This document shows positions 17,606 through 26,418 of a DNA stretch of 64,000 bases, in pieces (position 1 is the stretch's first letter; every line of letters begins with the position of its first letter). The notes beneath the pieces were generated by a model. It did no database searches. It was not told the origin of the DNA and saw only the letters and a program-made list of their open reading frames with translations. The DNA lies in assembly GCF_018614585.1 (NCBI RefSeq), contig NZ_JAGGOI010000048.1, forward strand, positions 1 through 64,000, read 5' to 3'. The position numbers were made by a program, and so were the translations under genes. Origin of the DNA: Streptomyces sp. ISL-1 (GTDB lineage: Bacteria; Actinomycetota; Actinomycetes; Streptomycetales; Streptomycetaceae).

Positions 17606-18427
17606 ATGATCGATGACTTCTTGAACGGTGATCTGTCCGACGTCGAGGAGGCGGTCCGCAAGGCGGCCGCCACCGAGATCATGCCGCGTTACCGCCAGCT
17701 CGCCGCACACGAGATCGTCGAGAAGAGCGGGCCGCACGATCTGGTGACCGTCGCCGACCGCGATGCCGAGGAGCACCTCACCGCCTCCCTTACGGCTCTG
17801 CTCCCCGGCTCCGTCGTGGTCGGCGAGGAGGCCGTGCATGCGGACCCGTCCGTGTACGAGGCCCTGCACGGCGACGCGCCCGTCTGGATCGTCGACCCGG
17901 TCGACGGCACCCGGCAGTTCGTCCGCGGCGAGCCGGGCTTCTGCACGCTCGTCGCCCTCGCCCACCGCGGCGAGGTGCTCGCCTCCTGGACGTACGGACC
18001 GGTGCTCGACGAGATGGCGACAGCGATACGGGGCGGAGGCGCCCTCCTGGGCGGCATGCCGCTGCGGGCGGGATCACCGGCGACCGGGGCGGCGCTCAGG
18101 GTGGCCATGTCACACCCGGACTACACCACCCCGGACCAGAAGCAGGCGCTGCTCGGCCTGAACGTGGAGGGGGTGCACGCGCGGGCCTGCGGCTCGGCGG
18201 GCCTGGAGTATCTGGCCGTGGCGCGGGGCGAGCTGGACGCGGTCGCCTTCTCCTGGGAGAACGCGTGGGATCACGCGGCGGGCCTGCTCCTGGTGACGGA
18301 GGCGGGCGGGGCGCACACGACGGTGGCGGGCGAGCCGTTCCGTATCGCGGGCGGGAACGCGCTTCCGTTCACGGCGGCGAGGGACGCGCAGACGGCGGAA
18401 CGGGTCCGCAGCCTGCTGGCGGGCTGA
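17606..18427 (+). CDS. inositol monophosphatase family protein
   Basis: A 273-residue Mg2+-dependent phosphatase of the IMPase/FBPase superfamily. Metal-site motifs are all present: VVGEEAVHADP, WIVDPVDGTRQFVRG and WENAWDHAAGLLLVTEAGG. Likely substrates are inositol-1-phosphate, histidinol phosphate or PAP; the family does not allow a finer call. The ATG at 17606 lies 41 bases after the gamma-glutamyltransferase stop, so possible co-transcription. The 3' end is overlapped antiparallel by the decayed nucleotidyltransferase reading frame. Confidence 0.88.
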   Translation: MIDDFLNGDLSDVEEAVRKAAATEIMPRYRQLAAHEIVEKSGPHDLVTVADRDAEEHLTASLTALLPGSVVVGEEAVHADPSVYEALHGDAPVWIVDPVDGTRQFVRGEPGFCTLVALAHRGEVLASWTYGPVLDEMATAIRGGGALLGGMPLRAGSPATGAALRVAMSHPDYTTPDQKQALLGLNVEGVHARACGSAGLEYLAVARGELDAVAFSWENAWDHAAGLLLVTEAGGAHTTVAGEPFRIAGGNALPFTAARDAQTAERVRSLLAG

Positions 18428-18908
18428 CCGCCCGATACGGGTCTCCCCGGCGTACGAGGTACGAGGCGCGGGTTCCGGTTGCTTGGTCCGGCGCCGGTCG
18501 CCCCGGGCGCGGGGCTACGAGGCGTGGGTGGCCCCTGGGCGCGGGGGTACCAGGCGCGGGTTCCGGGTCGCCGTACCGGCCGGTCCGGCAGTCCGCCCAG
18601 ACCCGCTGCACCCGGTCCAGGTCGCGCAGGATCCAGTCCACCCGCATTTCGTCCACGGACAGCCACGCGCCGCCGTTGACCCACGGGCCCCAGCCTCCGG
18701 GCCCGGCGACCTCCACCGGTCGACCGGTCACCTCCGCGGCGAGGGACGCCAGAGCTCCGGTATCCACCGAACCGCGGTAGTAGACGCCCAGGTCCCAGTC
18801 GGAGTCCGGGCGGTGCGATCCGCGGGCACGGCTGCCGCCCAGCGCCACCGCACGCACCCCTCGTACCGCCGTGAGCTGCTGCGCCATCGCTTCGATCCTG
18901 GAATTCAT
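18369..18908 (-). CDS. nucleotidyltransferase-domain protein, probably truncated
   Basis: The first 120 residues are a minimal nucleotidyltransferase (pol-beta superfamily) domain with VALGGSRARGSHRPDSDWDLGV, that is GS...DxD. Family members in Streptomyces are about 250 residues with a helical C-terminal substrate domain, but here the sequence after WADCRTGRYGDPE turns into Pro/Arg-rich low-complexity sequence encoded by GC-rich imperfect repeats (18464-18566), then runs into the antisense of the inositol phosphatase gene before stopping. I read it as a 3'-truncated gene, possibly a pseudogene. ATG at 18908 is preceded by TAGTGT eight bases upstream, suggesting a leaderless transcript; a GTG at 18920 is the alternative. 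Confidence 0.6.
   Translation of the reverse strand: MNSRIEAMAQQLTAVRGVRAVALGGSRARGSHRPDSDWDLGVYYRGSVDTGALASLAAEVTGRPVEVAGPGGWGPWVNGGAWLSVDEMRVDWILRDLDRVQRVWADCRTGRYGDPEPAPGTPAPRGHPRLVAPRPGRPAPDQATGTRASYLVRRGDPYRAVSPPAGCGPVPPSARPSPP
18464..18566. repeat. GC-rich imperfect direct repeats replacing a gene 3' end
   Basis: AGGCGCGGGTTCCGG occurs at 18464-18478 and exactly again at 18552-18566. Between them, two diverged units of the form GGGCGCGGGG-TAC-AGGCG-GGGT begin near 18505 and 18537. They lie where the C-terminal half of the nucleotidyltransferase should be. Confidence 0.65.
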
Positions 18909-18994
18909 CGCGCCGGACACTACCCCCGCCCCAGCCGTCGGCGCCCCGGAATATCCTGGGGACCTTGGCCATCGGCTGACAAAGGAGTCCGAAG

Positions 18995-20413
18995 GTGCCG
19001 TCGATGCTCGATGCCGTCGTCGTGGGGGCGGGACCCAACGGACTGACCGCCGCTGTCGAACTGGCCCGCCGTGGCTTCTCCGTGGCGGTGTACGAGGCCA
19101 TGGACACGATCGGCGGCGGAGCCAGGACCGAGGAGCTCACCCTCCCCGGCTTCCGCCACGACCCGTGCTCCGCGGTCCACCCGCTCGGCATCGGCTCGCC
19201 GGCCTTCGCCGCCATGCCGCTCGCGCGGCACGGCCTGGAGTGGCTGCACCCCGAACTACCGCTCGCCCACCCCTTCCCGGACGGTACCGCCGCGGTGCTG
19301 AGCCGCTCGGTCGGTCAGAGCGCGATGTCGCTGGGAGCCGGTGACGCCGGGGCGTACCGCCGGCTCGTCGCCCCGTACACCGGCCACTGGGACACCCTCG
19401 CCGCCGACTTCCTGCGCACTCCCTGGGACGGCCTGCCCCGCGACCCGTACCGCCTGGCGCGCTTCGGGCTGACCGCGCTGCAGCCCGCGACCTGGGTCTC
19501 GCGCCGTTTCGAGGGCGAGCGGGCCCGTGGCCTGTTCGCCGGGCTCGCCGCCCACGCCATCGCCCCCACCAGCGGTTTCGCCACCGCCGGCATCGCCCTG
19601 TGCTTCGCGTTGGCCGCGCACGAGAAGGGCTGGCCGGTGCCGCGCGGCGGATCCCAGGCGATCTCCGACGCGCTTGCCTCGTATCTGCGCGAACAGGGCG
19701 GTGAGATCCATACGGGCACGGAGGTGAAGCGGCTCGACGAGCTGCCCCCGGCCCGGGCGTACATCTTCGACACTTCGCCGACCGCGCTCGCCAAGATCGC
19801 CGATCTCGGCCAGGCGTATCAGCACTATCGGTACGGCGCCTCCGCGTTCAAGATCGACTATGCCCTGTCGGGTCCGATGCCGTGGACCGCGAAGGAGGCC
19901 CGCGTGGCCGGGACGGTGCACCTGGGCCCCACCGCCGGTGAGATCGAGACGGCCCTCAGCGCGGCCGTCGCGGGTGTCGCCCCCCGGGTGCCGTTCCTGA
20001 TCACCTCCCAGCCGACGGTGATCGACCCGTCCAGGGCCCCGGCGGGCAAGCACGTCCTATGGGCATACGGGCATGTGCCGAACGGCTGGGAGGGCGACGC
20101 CACCGAGGCCGTCGAGCGCCAGCTGGAACGCTTCGCGCCCGGTTTCCGCGACCTCGTGCTGGCCCGCGCAGTCGCGGGGCCGCCCCAACTCGCGCACCGC
20201 AACGCGAATTATGTCGGCGGGGACATCGCCTGCGGGGCGTTCTCGGGGCTCCAGACGCTGATCCGCCCCAAGCTCGCCCGCGTCCCGTATGCCACCGCGC
20301 ACCCCTCGGTCTTCATCTGCTCGTCCGCCACTCCGCCGGGCCCCGGCGTGCACGGCATGTCGGGCCATCACGCGGCGAAGGCGGTGTGGAGGCGACTTCG
20401 GGCAGCCGGGTGA
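18995..20413 (+). CDS. FAD-dependent oxidoreductase, phytoene desaturase-like
   Basis: A 472-residue NAD(P)/FAD oxidoreductase. The dinucleotide-binding motif VVGAGPNGLTAAVELARRG is at the N-terminus, followed by IGGGARTEELTLPGFRHDPC, the CrtI/PDSR-like signature; the C-terminal FAD-binding segment includes GPGVHGMSGHHAA. This subgroup is widespread in actinobacteria outside carotenoid clusters, and no carotenoid gene is nearby, so the substrate is open. GTG start at 18995 with AAGGAG 7 bases upstream; an ATG at 19004 is an alternative. The macrodomain gene follows 25 bases later. Confidence 0.85.
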   Translation: MPSMLDAVVVGAGPNGLTAAVELARRGFSVAVYEAMDTIGGGARTEELTLPGFRHDPCSAVHPLGIGSPAFAAMPLARHGLEWLHPELPLAHPFPDGTAAVLSRSVGQSAMSLGAGDAGAYRRLVAPYTGHWDTLAADFLRTPWDGLPRDPYRLARFGLTALQPATWVSRRFEGERARGLFAGLAAHAIAPTSGFATAGIALCFALAAHEKGWPVPRGGSQAISDALASYLREQGGEIHTGTEVKRLDELPPARAYIFDTSPTALAKIADLGQAYQHYRYGASAFKIDYALSGPMPWTAKEARVAGTVHLGPTAGEIETALSAAVAGVAPRVPFLITSQPTVIDPSRAPAGKHVLWAYGHVPNGWEGDATEAVERQLERFAPGFRDLVLARAVAGPPQLAHRNANYVGGDIACGAFSGLQTLIRPKLARVPYATAHPSVFICSSATPPGPGVHGMSGHHAAKAVWRRLRAAG

Positions 20414-20438
20414 CCCCCACCGGGGAGATGATGTCGGT

Positions 20439-20957
20439 ATGACACAGGAGCCGCCCGTCATCGTCCTCGTACGGGGAGACATCACCCGGCAGCATGTCGA
20501 CGCCATCGTCAATGCCGCCAACTCCTCACTCCTCGGCGGCGGGGGAGTCGACGGCGCCATTCACCGCCGCGGCGGTCCCGAGATCCTGGCCGAGTGCCGC
20601 GCCCTGCGCGCCTCGCACTACGGCAAGGGCCTGCCCACCGGCCAGGCCGTCGCCACCACCGCGGGCCGCCTCGACGCCCGCCATGTGATCCACACCGTGG
20701 GCCCGGTATGGCAGGCGACCGGCAGCGACCCTTCGCTTCTTGCCTCCTGCTATCGCGAGTCCCTCCGGGTCGCCGACGAACTGGGTGCGCGGACGATCGC
20801 GTTCCCGGCCATCTCCACCGGTGTATACGCCTGGCCGATGGAGGATGCCGCCCGCATCGCGGTCGAGACGGTGCGGGGCACAGAGACCGCGGTGGAAGAG
20901 GTCCGGTTCGTTCTCTTCGACGATCAGGCGTACGCGGCGTTCGCCGCGCACACCTGA
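20439..20957 (+). CDS. macrodomain O-acetyl-ADP-ribose deacetylase
   Basis: A 172-residue MacroD/YmdB-type macrodomain. Ligand loops are intact: GDITRQHVDAIVNAANSSLL, GGGGVDGAIHRRGG, HTVGPVW and FPAISTGVYAWP. It should bind ADP-ribose and hydrolyse O-acetyl-ADP-ribose (the sirtuin by-product) or mono-ADP-ribosyl esters on proteins. A Sir2 deacetylase, a Nudix hydrolase and an ADP-ribosylglycohydrolase lie within 7 kb. ATG at 20439, with a weak GGAG about 12 bases upstream. Confidence 0.9.
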   Translation: MTQEPPVIVLVRGDITRQHVDAIVNAANSSLLGGGGVDGAIHRRGGPEILAECRALRASHYGKGLPTGQAVATTAGRLDARHVIHTVGPVWQATGSDPSLLASCYRESLRVADELGARTIAFPAISTGVYAWPMEDAARIAVETVRGTETAVEEVRFVLFDDQAYAAFAAHT

Positions 20958-20987
20958 TCACGGTGGTGCGGGACCGCGGCCCGGCCT

Positions 20988-22850
20988 TCAGCCGAGCGCC
21001 CGGTCGAGGTTGAAGGCCGCGCTGATCAGCCCCAGATGCGTGAACGCCTGCGGGAAATTGCCCCCCTGCTCGCCCGTGCGGCCGATCTCTTCGGCGTACA
21101 GGCCGAGGTGGTTGGCGTAGGTGAGCATCTTCTCGAAGGCCAGCTGGGCGTCTTCCAGGCGCCCGGCGCGGCTGAGCGCCTCGACGTACCAGAAGGAGCA
21201 GATCGAGAACGTGCCCTCCTCGCCCCGCAGCCCGTCCGGGCTGGCCTGCGGGTCGTAGCGGTAGACCAGCGAGTCGGAGACCAGTTCCTCGCCCAGCGCG
21301 TCCAGTGTGGAGAGCCATTTCGGGTCGGTCGGGGAGATGAACTTGGCCAGCGGCATCATCAGTACGGAGGCGTCGAGGACGTTGCCGTCAAGATGCTGGA
21401 CGAACGCGTTCCGCTCGGCCGACCAGCCACGCCGCATGATCTGCCGGTAGATCGTGTCGCGTGCCCCGGCCCAGCGCACCATGTCGGCCGGCAACCCCCG
21501 GCGCTGCGCCATCCGCATCGCCCTTTCGATCGCCACCCAGCACATCAGCCGCGAGTAGAGGAAGTCCTTGCGCCCGCCCCGGGTCTCCCAGATGCCCTCG
21601 TCGGGCTTGTCCCAGTTCTCGCAGACCCAGTCGACCAGATCGCAGACGGTGTCCCAGTGCGCGCTGGAGATCGGCTCTCTCCACTTGTCGTAGAGGTAGA
21701 CCGAGTCGATGAGTGCGCCATAGATGTCCAGTTGCAGCTGGCCGACGGCGTCGTTGCCGACGCGCACGGGGCCGGAGCCCCAATGGCCCTCGAGATGGGG
21801 CAGCTCGCGCTCGGGCAGGTCGCAGCTGCCGTCGATGCCGTACATGATCTGCAGTGGGCCGATGCTGGGGTCCGAGCGGTGGAGGTGCTCGGTCATGAAG
21901 TTCATGAAGGCCTGGGCTTCGTCGGTGAAGCCCAGCCGGAGCATCGCGTAGACGCAGAAAGCCGCGTCGCGCATCCAGACGTACCGGTAGTCCCAGTTCC
22001 GTTCGCCGCCGATCTGCTCGGGCAGGCTCGTCGTCGGCGCGGCCACGATGGCGCCGGTCGGCGCGTAGGTGAGCAGTTTGAGCGTCAGCGCGGAGCGGTG
22101 GACCATCTCGCGCCAGCGGCCGCGGTAACGCGACCTGGACAGCCATCGCCGCCAGTACCGCACGGTGGCCTCGAACAGTTCCTCCGCCTCGGCGACGGCA
22201 CAGCCCCGCGGGGTCACCTCGCCCCCGACCTGGTCGAGCGCGAAGACCGCGCTCTCACCTTCGTGCAGCTTGAACAGGGACCATGCGTCCCGGCCGTCGT
22301 GCTCGACCGCCACGCTGGACGTCAGTGCAAGGGTGAGCGAGGCCGACTCGAAAACCGGGCAGCCGTGCTCGGTACGGACGGTGTGCGGCTCGGTTCCGTA
22401 GCCGAAGCGGGGTGACACGTAGGCATGGAAGGGCAGTGATCCGCGGACGCAGACCACCCTGCGGATCAGCCGGTGCCGGCTGGCCTCGCGCGAGTCGTCG
22501 ACGATCGGCATGAAGTCCTGGATCTCGCCCACCCCGTCCTCCGCGAAGAAGCGAGTGATGAGCACGTTGGTGTCGGGGAAGTAGAACTGCTTTGTGCGGG
22601 TCGGCACGTCAGGGGCGAGCTCGAAGGAGCCACCCTTCTCGGCGTCGAGGATCGAGGCGAAGACGCTGGGCGCGTCGAAACGGCCGCAGCAGTACCAGTC
22701 GATCGTGCCGTTCGTCCCCACCAGCGCGGCACTGCGCAGATCCCCGATCAGCCCGTGCTCGGAGACCGGCAGATACCGGGGACTGCCGGCGCTCCCGGGG
22801 CCGCGCGCCGCACCGGGGGCTTCTTCGGTCATGCGGGCCTCAGCAGTCAC
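20988..22850 (-). CDS. glycoside hydrolase family 15 (trehalase/glucoamylase-like)
   Basis: A 620-residue cytosolic GH15 enzyme with the trehalase-like N-terminal beta-sandwich domain (about 20-250; HGLIGDLRSAALVGTNGTID) and an (alpha/alpha)6 barrel (about 270-610; RNWDYRYVWMRDAAF, KPDEGIWETRGGRK with the catalytic-acid Glu region). Mycobacterial relatives are trehalases, while others act on alpha-1,4 glucans; the choice between trehalose and glucan cannot be made here. GTG at 22850 has GAGGGAGG just upstream and is preferred over the in-frame ATG at 22910, which lies upstream of the promoter elements. Convergent with the macrodomain gene. Confidence 0.87.
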   Translation of the reverse strand: MTAEARMTEEAPGAARGPGSAGSPRYLPVSEHGLIGDLRSAALVGTNGTIDWYCCGRFDAPSVFASILDAEKGGSFELAPDVPTRTKQFYFPDTNVLITRFFAEDGVGEIQDFMPIVDDSREASRHRLIRRVVCVRGSLPFHAYVSPRFGYGTEPHTVRTEHGCPVFESASLTLALTSSVAVEHDGRDAWSLFKLHEGESAVFALDQVGGEVTPRGCAVAEAEELFEATVRYWRRWLSRSRYRGRWREMVHRSALTLKLLTYAPTGAIVAAPTTSLPEQIGGERNWDYRYVWMRDAAFCVYAMLRLGFTDEAQAFMNFMTEHLHRSDPSIGPLQIMYGIDGSCDLPERELPHLEGHWGSGPVRVGNDAVGQLQLDIYGALIDSVYLYDKWREPISSAHWDTVCDLVDWVCENWDKPDEGIWETRGGRKDFLYSRLMCWVAIERAMRMAQRRGLPADMVRWAGARDTIYRQIMRRGWSAERNAFVQHLDGNVLDASVLMMPLAKFISPTDPKWLSTLDALGEELVSDSLVYRYDPQASPDGLRGEEGTFSICSFWYVEALSRAGRLEDAQLAFEKMLTYANHLGLYAEEIGRTGEQGGNFPQAFTHLGLISAAFNLDRALG

Positions 22851-22873
22851 GGGTCCTCCCTCTGCTGCGGCGT

Positions 22874-22901
22874 TGTATATACCTGTACGTCCGCATTTCA
22901 A
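22874..22901 (-). promoter_or_regulatory. promoter of the GH15 gene
   Basis: On the minus strand TTGAAA (22896-22901) and TATACA (22874-22879) are spaced by 16 bp, a good vegetative promoter, with the predicted start about 17 bases before the GTG at 22850. Confidence 0.5.
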
Positions 22902-22914
22902 CGTCCGCATTTCA
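22887..22914. repeat. perfect tandem 14-bp duplication over the -35 region
   Basis: ACGTCCGCATTTCA is repeated exactly, head to tail, at 22887-22900 and 22901-22914, covering the -35 element of the GH15 promoter. It could be a double activator/repressor site or a recent slippage duplication. Confidence 0.85.
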
Positions 22915-23090
22915 TACTAAGACGCACAGGGCGGCGTCACCCGGGATGGGTGGCGCCGCCCCCGCAGCGGCAGTGCCGTTCCGAGCGGCCGCGCAGGCGG
23001 ACCCGCAGGCCTTCGAGGCGGCCCTGGCCGGGCAAGGATGATGTCGTATTCTCGCCAGCCCCGACCTCCCTCGTGCAAGATGCTTGAGCC

Positions 23091-24566
23091 ATGCACACCG
23101 ACACCGAGCGCTGCGTACGTGCCGTCCAGTCGAAGGACGCCCGCTTCGACGGCTGGTTCTTCACGGCCGTGCTGACCACTCGGATCTACTGCCGCCCCAG
23201 CTGCCCGGTGGTGCCGCCGAAGGTCGAGAACATGACCTTCTACCCGAGCGCCGCCGCCTGCCAGCAGGCCGGCTTCCGGGCCTGCAAGCGCTGCCGCCCC
23301 GACACCAGCCCCGGCTCGCCGGAGTGGAACGCCCGCGCCGACGCCGTCGCCCGCGCCATGCGTCTCATCCGTGACGGCATCGTCGACCGCGAGGGCGTGC
23401 CGGGCCTCGCCTCGCGCCTCGGCTACTCCACCCGCCAGGTCGAGCGCCAGTTGCTCGCCGAACTGGGCGCCGGACCGCTCGCCCTGGCCCGCGCACAGCG
23501 CGCCCAGACCGCGCGCCTGCTCATCGAAACCACCGGCATCCCCATGGCCGAAGTCGCCTTCGCGGCCGGTTTCGCCTCCATCCGCACCTTCAACGACACC
23601 GTCCGCGAAGTCTTCGCGCTCGCCCCGGGCGAACTGCGCACCCGCGCCGCCCGCAGCAGGTCCACACCCCCGCGGACCCCCGGCGTGATCGCGCTGAGGC
23701 TGCCGTACCGCGCACCGCTCAACCCGAGCAACCTCTTCGGACACCTCGCCGCGACGGGTGTCCCCGGCGTCGAGGAGTGGCGGGACGGCGCCTACCGCCG
23801 CACCCTGTCCCTCCCGTACGGACACGGCATCGTCGCACTCACCCCGCACCCCGACCACATCGCCTGCCGGCTCTTCCTCACCGACCCGCGCGACCTCACC
23901 ATCGCGATCAGCCGCTGCCGATGGATGCTCGACCTGGACGCCGATCCGGTCGCCGTCGACGACCAGCTGCGTACGGATCCGCTGCTCGCGCCGCTGGTCG
24001 ACAAGGCACCCGGCCGGCGGGTGCCGCGCACCGTCGACGCGGCGGAGTTCGCGGTACGGGCGGTACTCGGCCAGCAGGTCTCCACCGCCGCGGCCCGTAC
24101 CCATGCCGCCCGGCTGGTCACCGCGCACGGCCAGGCGATCGACGACCCCGAGGGCGGCCTCACCCACCTCTTCCCGTCGTCAGCCGCTCTGGCGGCGCTG
24201 GACCCGCAGACGCTGGCCCTGCCCCGCAGCCGCCGCACCACTTTGACGACCCTCGTCGGCGCGCTGGCCGACGGCTCGCTGCGGCTCGGCCTCGACAGCG
24301 ACTGGGGCGAGGCCCGCGCCCAGCTGATCGCGCTGCCCGGCTTCGGCCCCTGGACGGTCGAGGTGATCGCGATGCGGGCACTCGGCGACCCCGACGCGTT
24401 CCTGCCGGGTGACCTCGGGATGCGGCGCGCGGCGGCCGATCTCGGTCTGCCCTCCACGCCCGTCGCACTCACCGAGCGGGCCGCCGCCTGGCGGCCCTGG
24501 CGCGCGTACGCCGTCCAGTACCTCTGGGCCACCGACGACCACCCCATCAACCACCTCCCCGCTTAA
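23091..24566 (+). CDS. Ada-AlkA fusion: DNA-methylation sensor and 3-methyladenine glycosylase
   Basis: A 491-residue fusion. Residues 1-75 are the Ada zinc/methyl-phosphotriester domain (YCRPSCPVVPP and ACKRCRPD giving the four Cys); 80-185 an AraC-type HTH (GYSTRQVERQLLAELGAGPL); 200-490 an AlkA N-domain plus HhH-GPD glycosylase (FGPWTVEVIAMRALGDPD, catalytic Asp in LPGDLGMRRAA). It should sense alkylation, activate transcription, and excise 3-methyladenine-type lesions. Co-transcribed with the ogt-like gene 9 bases downstream, forming an adaptive-response operon. ATG at 23091 lacks a clear RBS and may be leaderless. Confidence 0.92.
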   Translation: MHTDTERCVRAVQSKDARFDGWFFTAVLTTRIYCRPSCPVVPPKVENMTFYPSAAACQQAGFRACKRCRPDTSPGSPEWNARADAVARAMRLIRDGIVDREGVPGLASRLGYSTRQVERQLLAELGAGPLALARAQRAQTARLLIETTGIPMAEVAFAAGFASIRTFNDTVREVFALAPGELRTRAARSRSTPPRTPGVIALRLPYRAPLNPSNLFGHLAATGVPGVEEWRDGAYRRTLSLPYGHGIVALTPHPDHIACRLFLTDPRDLTIAISRCRWMLDLDADPVAVDDQLRTDPLLAPLVDKAPGRRVPRTVDAAEFAVRAVLGQQVSTAAARTHAARLVTAHGQAIDDPEGGLTHLFPSSAALAALDPQTLALPRSRRTTLTTLVGALADGSLRLGLDSDWGEARAQLIALPGFGPWTVEVIAMRALGDPDAFLPGDLGMRRAAADLGLPSTPVALTERAAAWRPWRAYAVQYLWATDDHPINHLPA

Positions 24567-24575
24567 GGAAGTCCG

Positions 24576-25067
24576 GTGAAACAACACACCGTCACGGACA
24601 GCCCGTACGGCCCGCTCACCCTCGTCGCCACCGACGGCGTGCTCAGCGGCCTCTACATGACCGCGCAGCGCCACCGCCCCGACGAGGAGACGTTCGGCGA
24701 GCCGGACCCCGCTCCCTTCGGCGAGACGATCCGCCAGCTCGACGCGTACTTCGCCCGGGATCTCAAGGAGTTCGACGTGCCGATGCGGCTCGAAGGGACG
24801 CCCTTCCAGCGGGACGTGTGGAACCAGCTGCGGCAGATCCCGTACGGCGAGACACGCACATACGGACAACTGGCCGACGCGCTCGGCAATATCGGGGCCT
24901 CCCGCGCGGTGGGTCTGGCCAACGGCAAGAACCCGATCGGGATCATCGTCCCGTGCCACCGGGTCATCGGCTCGACGGGCAGCCTCATCGGCTACGGCGG
25001 CGGGCTCGACCGCAAACAGCGGCTGCTGGCCTTCGAGAGCGGCGCGTCGGACGACTCGCTGTTCTGA
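24576..25067 (+). CDS. ogt: methylated-DNA-protein-cysteine methyltransferase
   Basis: A 163-residue O6-alkylguanine-DNA alkyltransferase. The acceptor-Cys motif IIVPCHRVIG is present near the C-terminus, along with the DNA-binding FQRDVWNQLRQIPYGETRTYG helix region and RAVGLANGKNPI. It transfers O6-methyl groups from guanine to its cysteine in a suicide reaction. GTG start with AAGGA upstream, 9 bases after the Ada-AlkA stop. Confidence 0.93.
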   Translation: MKQHTVTDSPYGPLTLVATDGVLSGLYMTAQRHRPDEETFGEPDPAPFGETIRQLDAYFARDLKEFDVPMRLEGTPFQRDVWNQLRQIPYGETRTYGQLADALGNIGASRAVGLANGKNPIGIIVPCHRVIGSTGSLIGYGGGLDRKQRLLAFESGASDDSLF

Positions 25068-25113
25068 GAACGGGGGCTCCTTCCCGGACGCCGGTCCTCG
25101 CTGACCCCGGCCC

Positions 25114-25851
25114 TCAGTCGCCCGAGGGGCTCGAGTTCAGCCGCCTCAGCAGCGAGGGCAGCGCCATGCCGATCGGCTCGCGGACGACCTCGTCCGCCAG
25201 TTCGTCGTAGGGGGTCGGCTCGGCATTGACGATCGCGAGCCGCGCGCCGTGCTCCGCGGCGATCCCCGCGAGCGAGGCCGCGGGCTGCACCTGCAGGCTG
25301 CTGCCGACCGCGATGAAGACCTCGCTGGCCTTGGCGATCGCCATCGCCTCGGCCAGCACCGCCGGATCGAGCCGCTCCCCGAACATCACCGTCGCCGACT
25401 TCAGGATCCCGCCGCACGCGCGACACGGCGGGTCCTCCTCGCCGGCCTCGACCCGCTCCAGCGCCTGGGCCATCGGTGAGCGGGCGTGGCATCGGGTGCA
25501 GGTCACCGTCCGTGCCGTGCCGTGCAGTTCGAGCACCTTGCGCTCGGGCATGCCCGCCAACTGATGCAGCCCGTCGACGTTCTGGGTGATCACCCGGACC
25601 TCGACCCCGGACTGCCGGTCCAGCTCGGCGACGGCGAGATGCGCGGCATTCGGCCGGGCGCGCCACGCCGTGCTGTCGCGCCGCATCCGCCAGGAGCGGC
25701 GGCGTATCTCCGGGTCGCCCATGTAGTAGTCGTACGTGACGAGCTTCTCGGCCTCCGGATCGCGCCGCCACAGGCCCTTCGGCCCGCGGTAGTCGGGGAT
25801 GCCGGAGTCCGTGGAGATGCCGGCGCCGCTGAGGATCGCGACGAGAGTCAT
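25114..25851 (-). CDS. Sir2-family NAD-dependent protein deacylase
   Basis: A 245-residue class II/III-like bacterial sirtuin. NAD motifs GAGISTDSGIPDYRG and TQNVDGLHQLAG with the catalytic His in LELHGT are intact, and the zinc site has two Cys pairs (CTRCHARS, PCRACGG). It removes acyl groups from lysines, producing nicotinamide and O-acyl-ADP-ribose, which the nearby macrodomain could process. The ATG at 25851 is close to the family N-terminus. The Nudix gene ends 48 bases upstream on the same strand. Confidence 0.92.
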   Translation of the reverse strand: MTLVAILSGAGISTDSGIPDYRGPKGLWRRDPEAEKLVTYDYYMGDPEIRRRSWRMRRDSTAWRARPNAAHLAVAELDRQSGVEVRVITQNVDGLHQLAGMPERKVLELHGTARTVTCTRCHARSPMAQALERVEAGEEDPPCRACGGILKSATVMFGERLDPAVLAEAMAIAKASEVFIAVGSSLQVQPAASLAGIAAEHGARLAIVNAEPTPYDELADEVVREPIGMALPSLLRRLNSSPSGD

Positions 25852-25899
25852 GCCGCGAGCGTACGCAGCGGGCCCCCGCGGCGGCGAGCCGATTTGGTG

Positions 25900-26391
25900 T
25901 CAGGCGGGCGGTCGGCCGTTCTCCAGCTCCACCGTCCCGGTGCCCGCCTCCAGCGCGTCGAGAGCGGCCAGCACCCGGTGGCCGAGCGATCCCAGCAGGT
26001 GCTCGCGGATGTCGTCACGGGACACCAGCCGCCAGGAGACCAGCTCCTCCTCCTGCAGCCGGATCGTCTTGATCCGGGCCTCGGTCAGCACTCCGCCGTC
26101 GTACACATACGCGGCGATCGGGGGCCGCGCCGCCCCCGGCACCCAGTCGACCGCCAGCAGCGCGCCGAGCTCCACATCGAGCCCGATCTCTTCGAGCGTC
26201 TCCCGCCGCGCCGCCTGCCGCGGGGTCTCGCCCAGGTCCGACTCGACGGTCCCGCCGGGCAGCGCCCAGCCCTCGCGGTAGTTGGGCTCGACCAGCAGCA
26301 CGCGCCCCTGGCCGTCACGGAAGAGAACGGCGGCTCCGGCGAGGATGCGGGGAAGGGACGCGATGTACGTGGCGTAGTCAGAGGTGGTCAC
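25900..26391 (-). CDS. Nudix hydrolase
   Basis: A 163-residue Nudix protein. The Nudix box runs through LPGGTVESDLGETPRQAAR and continues RETLEEIGL; relative to the textbook G-x5-E spacing it carries a two-residue insertion (VESDLGE), seen in some ADP-ribose/CoA-type members. Possible substrates are ADP-ribose, NADH or a damaged nucleotide. The position between Sir2 and a DraG-like glycohydrolase on the same strand favours ADP-ribose, but this is context only. Confidence 0.85.
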   Translation of the reverse strand: MTTSDYATYIASLPRILAGAAVLFRDGQGRVLLVEPNYREGWALPGGTVESDLGETPRQAARRETLEEIGLDVELGALLAVDWVPGAARPPIAAYVYDGGVLTEARIKTIRLQEEELVSWRLVSRDDIREHLLGSLGHRVLAALDALEAGTGTVELENGRPPA

Positions 26392-26418
26392 TCGGGAAAG
26401 CGTAATGGGGGTCAGGGA

